Shown here: positions 63,453 to 64,000 of the stretch, in pieces
Position numbering within the stretch: the stretch's first letter is position 1
How the letters are laid out: each line of letters begins with the position of its first letter
Origin: Dyadobacter jiangsuensis
Lineage (GTDB): Bacteria; Bacteroidota; Bacteroidia; Cytophagales; Spirosomataceae
Reading direction: 5' to 3'
Length of the DNA: 64,000 bases
Assembly (NCBI RefSeq): GCF_003014695.1
Contig: NZ_PYAS01000007.1
Span: 310,001 to 374,000 of the forward strand
The notes under the pieces: generated by a model
What the model was told of the DNA's origin: nothing
What the model saw: the letters and a program-made list of their open reading frames with translations, nothing else
Database searches by the model: none
Position numbers and translations under genes: made by a program

Positions 63453-64000
63453 TTATGAAACAGAGGGGAGCTTATAGCCATTATGGTATTCCTTGGCGAT
63501 CAGCTTATTGGCATCATCATCCGTAAACTTCCCTTTTTCCTTATCCCAATAAATCTTCTTGCCCGTGCGGTAAGCGATGTTACCCATTTGCGAGAACACG
63601 GCGATGTCCGAACCCACCTGAATAGGCGCGTGCAGATCGATCATTTTTCTAGATTTGATTACTTCAATGAAATTCTGCGCGTGCAGATCGAGCCCGTTAT
63701 CTACTGATTTTTGGAATGCCACGGCTTCCATACGCTTCCCTTCGGGAATCACCTCCCAGCCATCGCGGTTCAGTACCAGCGTTCCGTTGTTACCGATAAA
63801 GGCGATGCCGTGCCCGCGCGCATACGGACCGCCATCAATACCCATGGCATGCTCCCACTGGATGTTAAACTCGTCGAATTCGAATACGGTGGTGAGGGTA
63901 TCGGGCGTTTCGGCGCCGGAATCCTGGTTGGCAAATTTGCCTCCGGCCGCCATAATGCTGTTGGGCGTGGCGGATTTCATTCCCAGCAATGCATAATCCA
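63453..64000 (-). CDS. Gfo/Idh/MocA-family oxidoreductase, C-terminal part only
   Basis: The frame is open to the window edge, so the N-terminal Rossmann half lies outside. The visible 182 residues are the C-terminal alpha/beta substrate domain: TLTTVFEFDEFNIQWEHAMG, HGIAFIGNNGTLVLNRDGWEVIPEG, DLHAQNFIEVIKSRKMIDLHAPIQVGSDIAVFSQMGNIAYRTGKKIYW. This matches the inositol-dehydrogenase-type proteins of Bacteroidota that act on sugars or sugar acids and often carry a Tat signal. Followed 15 bases later by the propeller gene. Confidence 0.87.
   Translation of the reverse strand, partial: DYALLGMKSATPNSIMAAGGKFANQDSGAETPDTLTTVFEFDEFNIQWEHAMGIDGGPYARGHGIAFIGNNGTLVLNRDGWEVIPEGKRMEAVAFQKSVDNGLDLHAQNFIEVIKSRKMIDLHAPIQVGSDIAVFSQMGNIAYRTGKKIYWDKEKGKFTDDDANKLIAKEYHNGYKLPSVS

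Noticed and set aside
1..64000. tRNA, rRNA, prophage or transposase genes
   Set aside because: None seen on either strand; no transposase motif, integrase or RNA gene fold noticed by eye.

Overview
The window looks like chromosomal DNA of a GC-moderate (roughly 50-55%) Bacteroidota, most probably a Cytophagales member close to Dyadobacter/Spirosomataceae. The reasons are a SusC/SusD pair heading a polysaccharide utilisation locus (PUL), many lipoprotein and secreted enzymes, DUF5060/DUF5605-, DUF5703- and DUF6298-type proteins typical of that phylum, TAnnTTTG-like -7 boxes, weak Shine-Dalgarno use, and palindromic intergenic repeats of the GGCTGAAGCC type. The genus is an inference. I saw no rRNA, tRNA, CRISPR, insertion sequence or prophage.

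Region 1 (1-7.8 kb), sugar-acid catabolism: a 5'-truncated RuBisCO-like protein overlaps a DUF1537 four-carbon-acid-sugar-type kinase (+ strand). Convergent to them are a BASS-family transporter and an Asp/Glu-racemase-fold protein. Behind a clear terminator lie a secreted clan GH-A glycosidase of DUF5060/DUF5605 type and an FGGY kinase. The RLP + DUF1537 pair is the signature of the D-apionate branch of apiose catabolism. Region 2 (7.8-24.5 kb): two small membrane proteins, then an eight-gene minus-strand PUL: susC, susD, PL1 pectate lyase, a large beta-helix/DUF6298-like protein, an MGH1-like lipoprotein glycosidase, a sialidase-fold protein, a TIM-barrel isomerase-like protein and a DUF5703-like glycosidase. 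Together regions 1 and 2 suggest use of pectin, possibly apiose-bearing pectin (RG-II or apiogalacturonan). A nested cruciform lies between susD and the lyase.

Region 3 (24.9-30.7 kb): a ribbon-helix-helix-like small protein, an ankyrin membrane protein, a small membrane protein, a GAF histidine kinase, exonuclease III, an unknown secreted protein and a PD40-like lipoprotein, ended by a terminator.

Region 4 (30.95-50.07 kb) is the most unusual part: nine tightly packed plus-strand genes encoding a PUFA-synthase-like polyketide system. Protein 1 is (flavin ER-like)x2-KS-AT-ACP-ACP-KR; protein 2 is KS-AT-DH with a fused phosphopantetheinyl transferase. They are followed by a free ACP, an alpha/beta hydrolase, two GT1 glycosyltransferases and three tandem condensation-fold (HHxxxD) acyltransferases. 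The set reads as a pathway that builds a reduced polyketide or fatty chain, releases it, glycosylates it and then acylates it: a predicted polyacylated glycolipid with no match I can name.

Region 5 (50.2-64 kb): a possible decayed GNAT toxin-antitoxin pair, a heterodimeric ABC exporter with one degenerate ATP site, a CxPxR sulfatase, an AraC regulator, two VOC proteins (the second broken by a TGG-to-TAG type stop), lipoamide dehydrogenase, a nested-palindrome element, an extended-SDR epimerase, a second AraC regulator, a CDF-like transporter, a beta-propeller protein and the C-terminal part of a Gfo/Idh/MocA protein that runs off the window.
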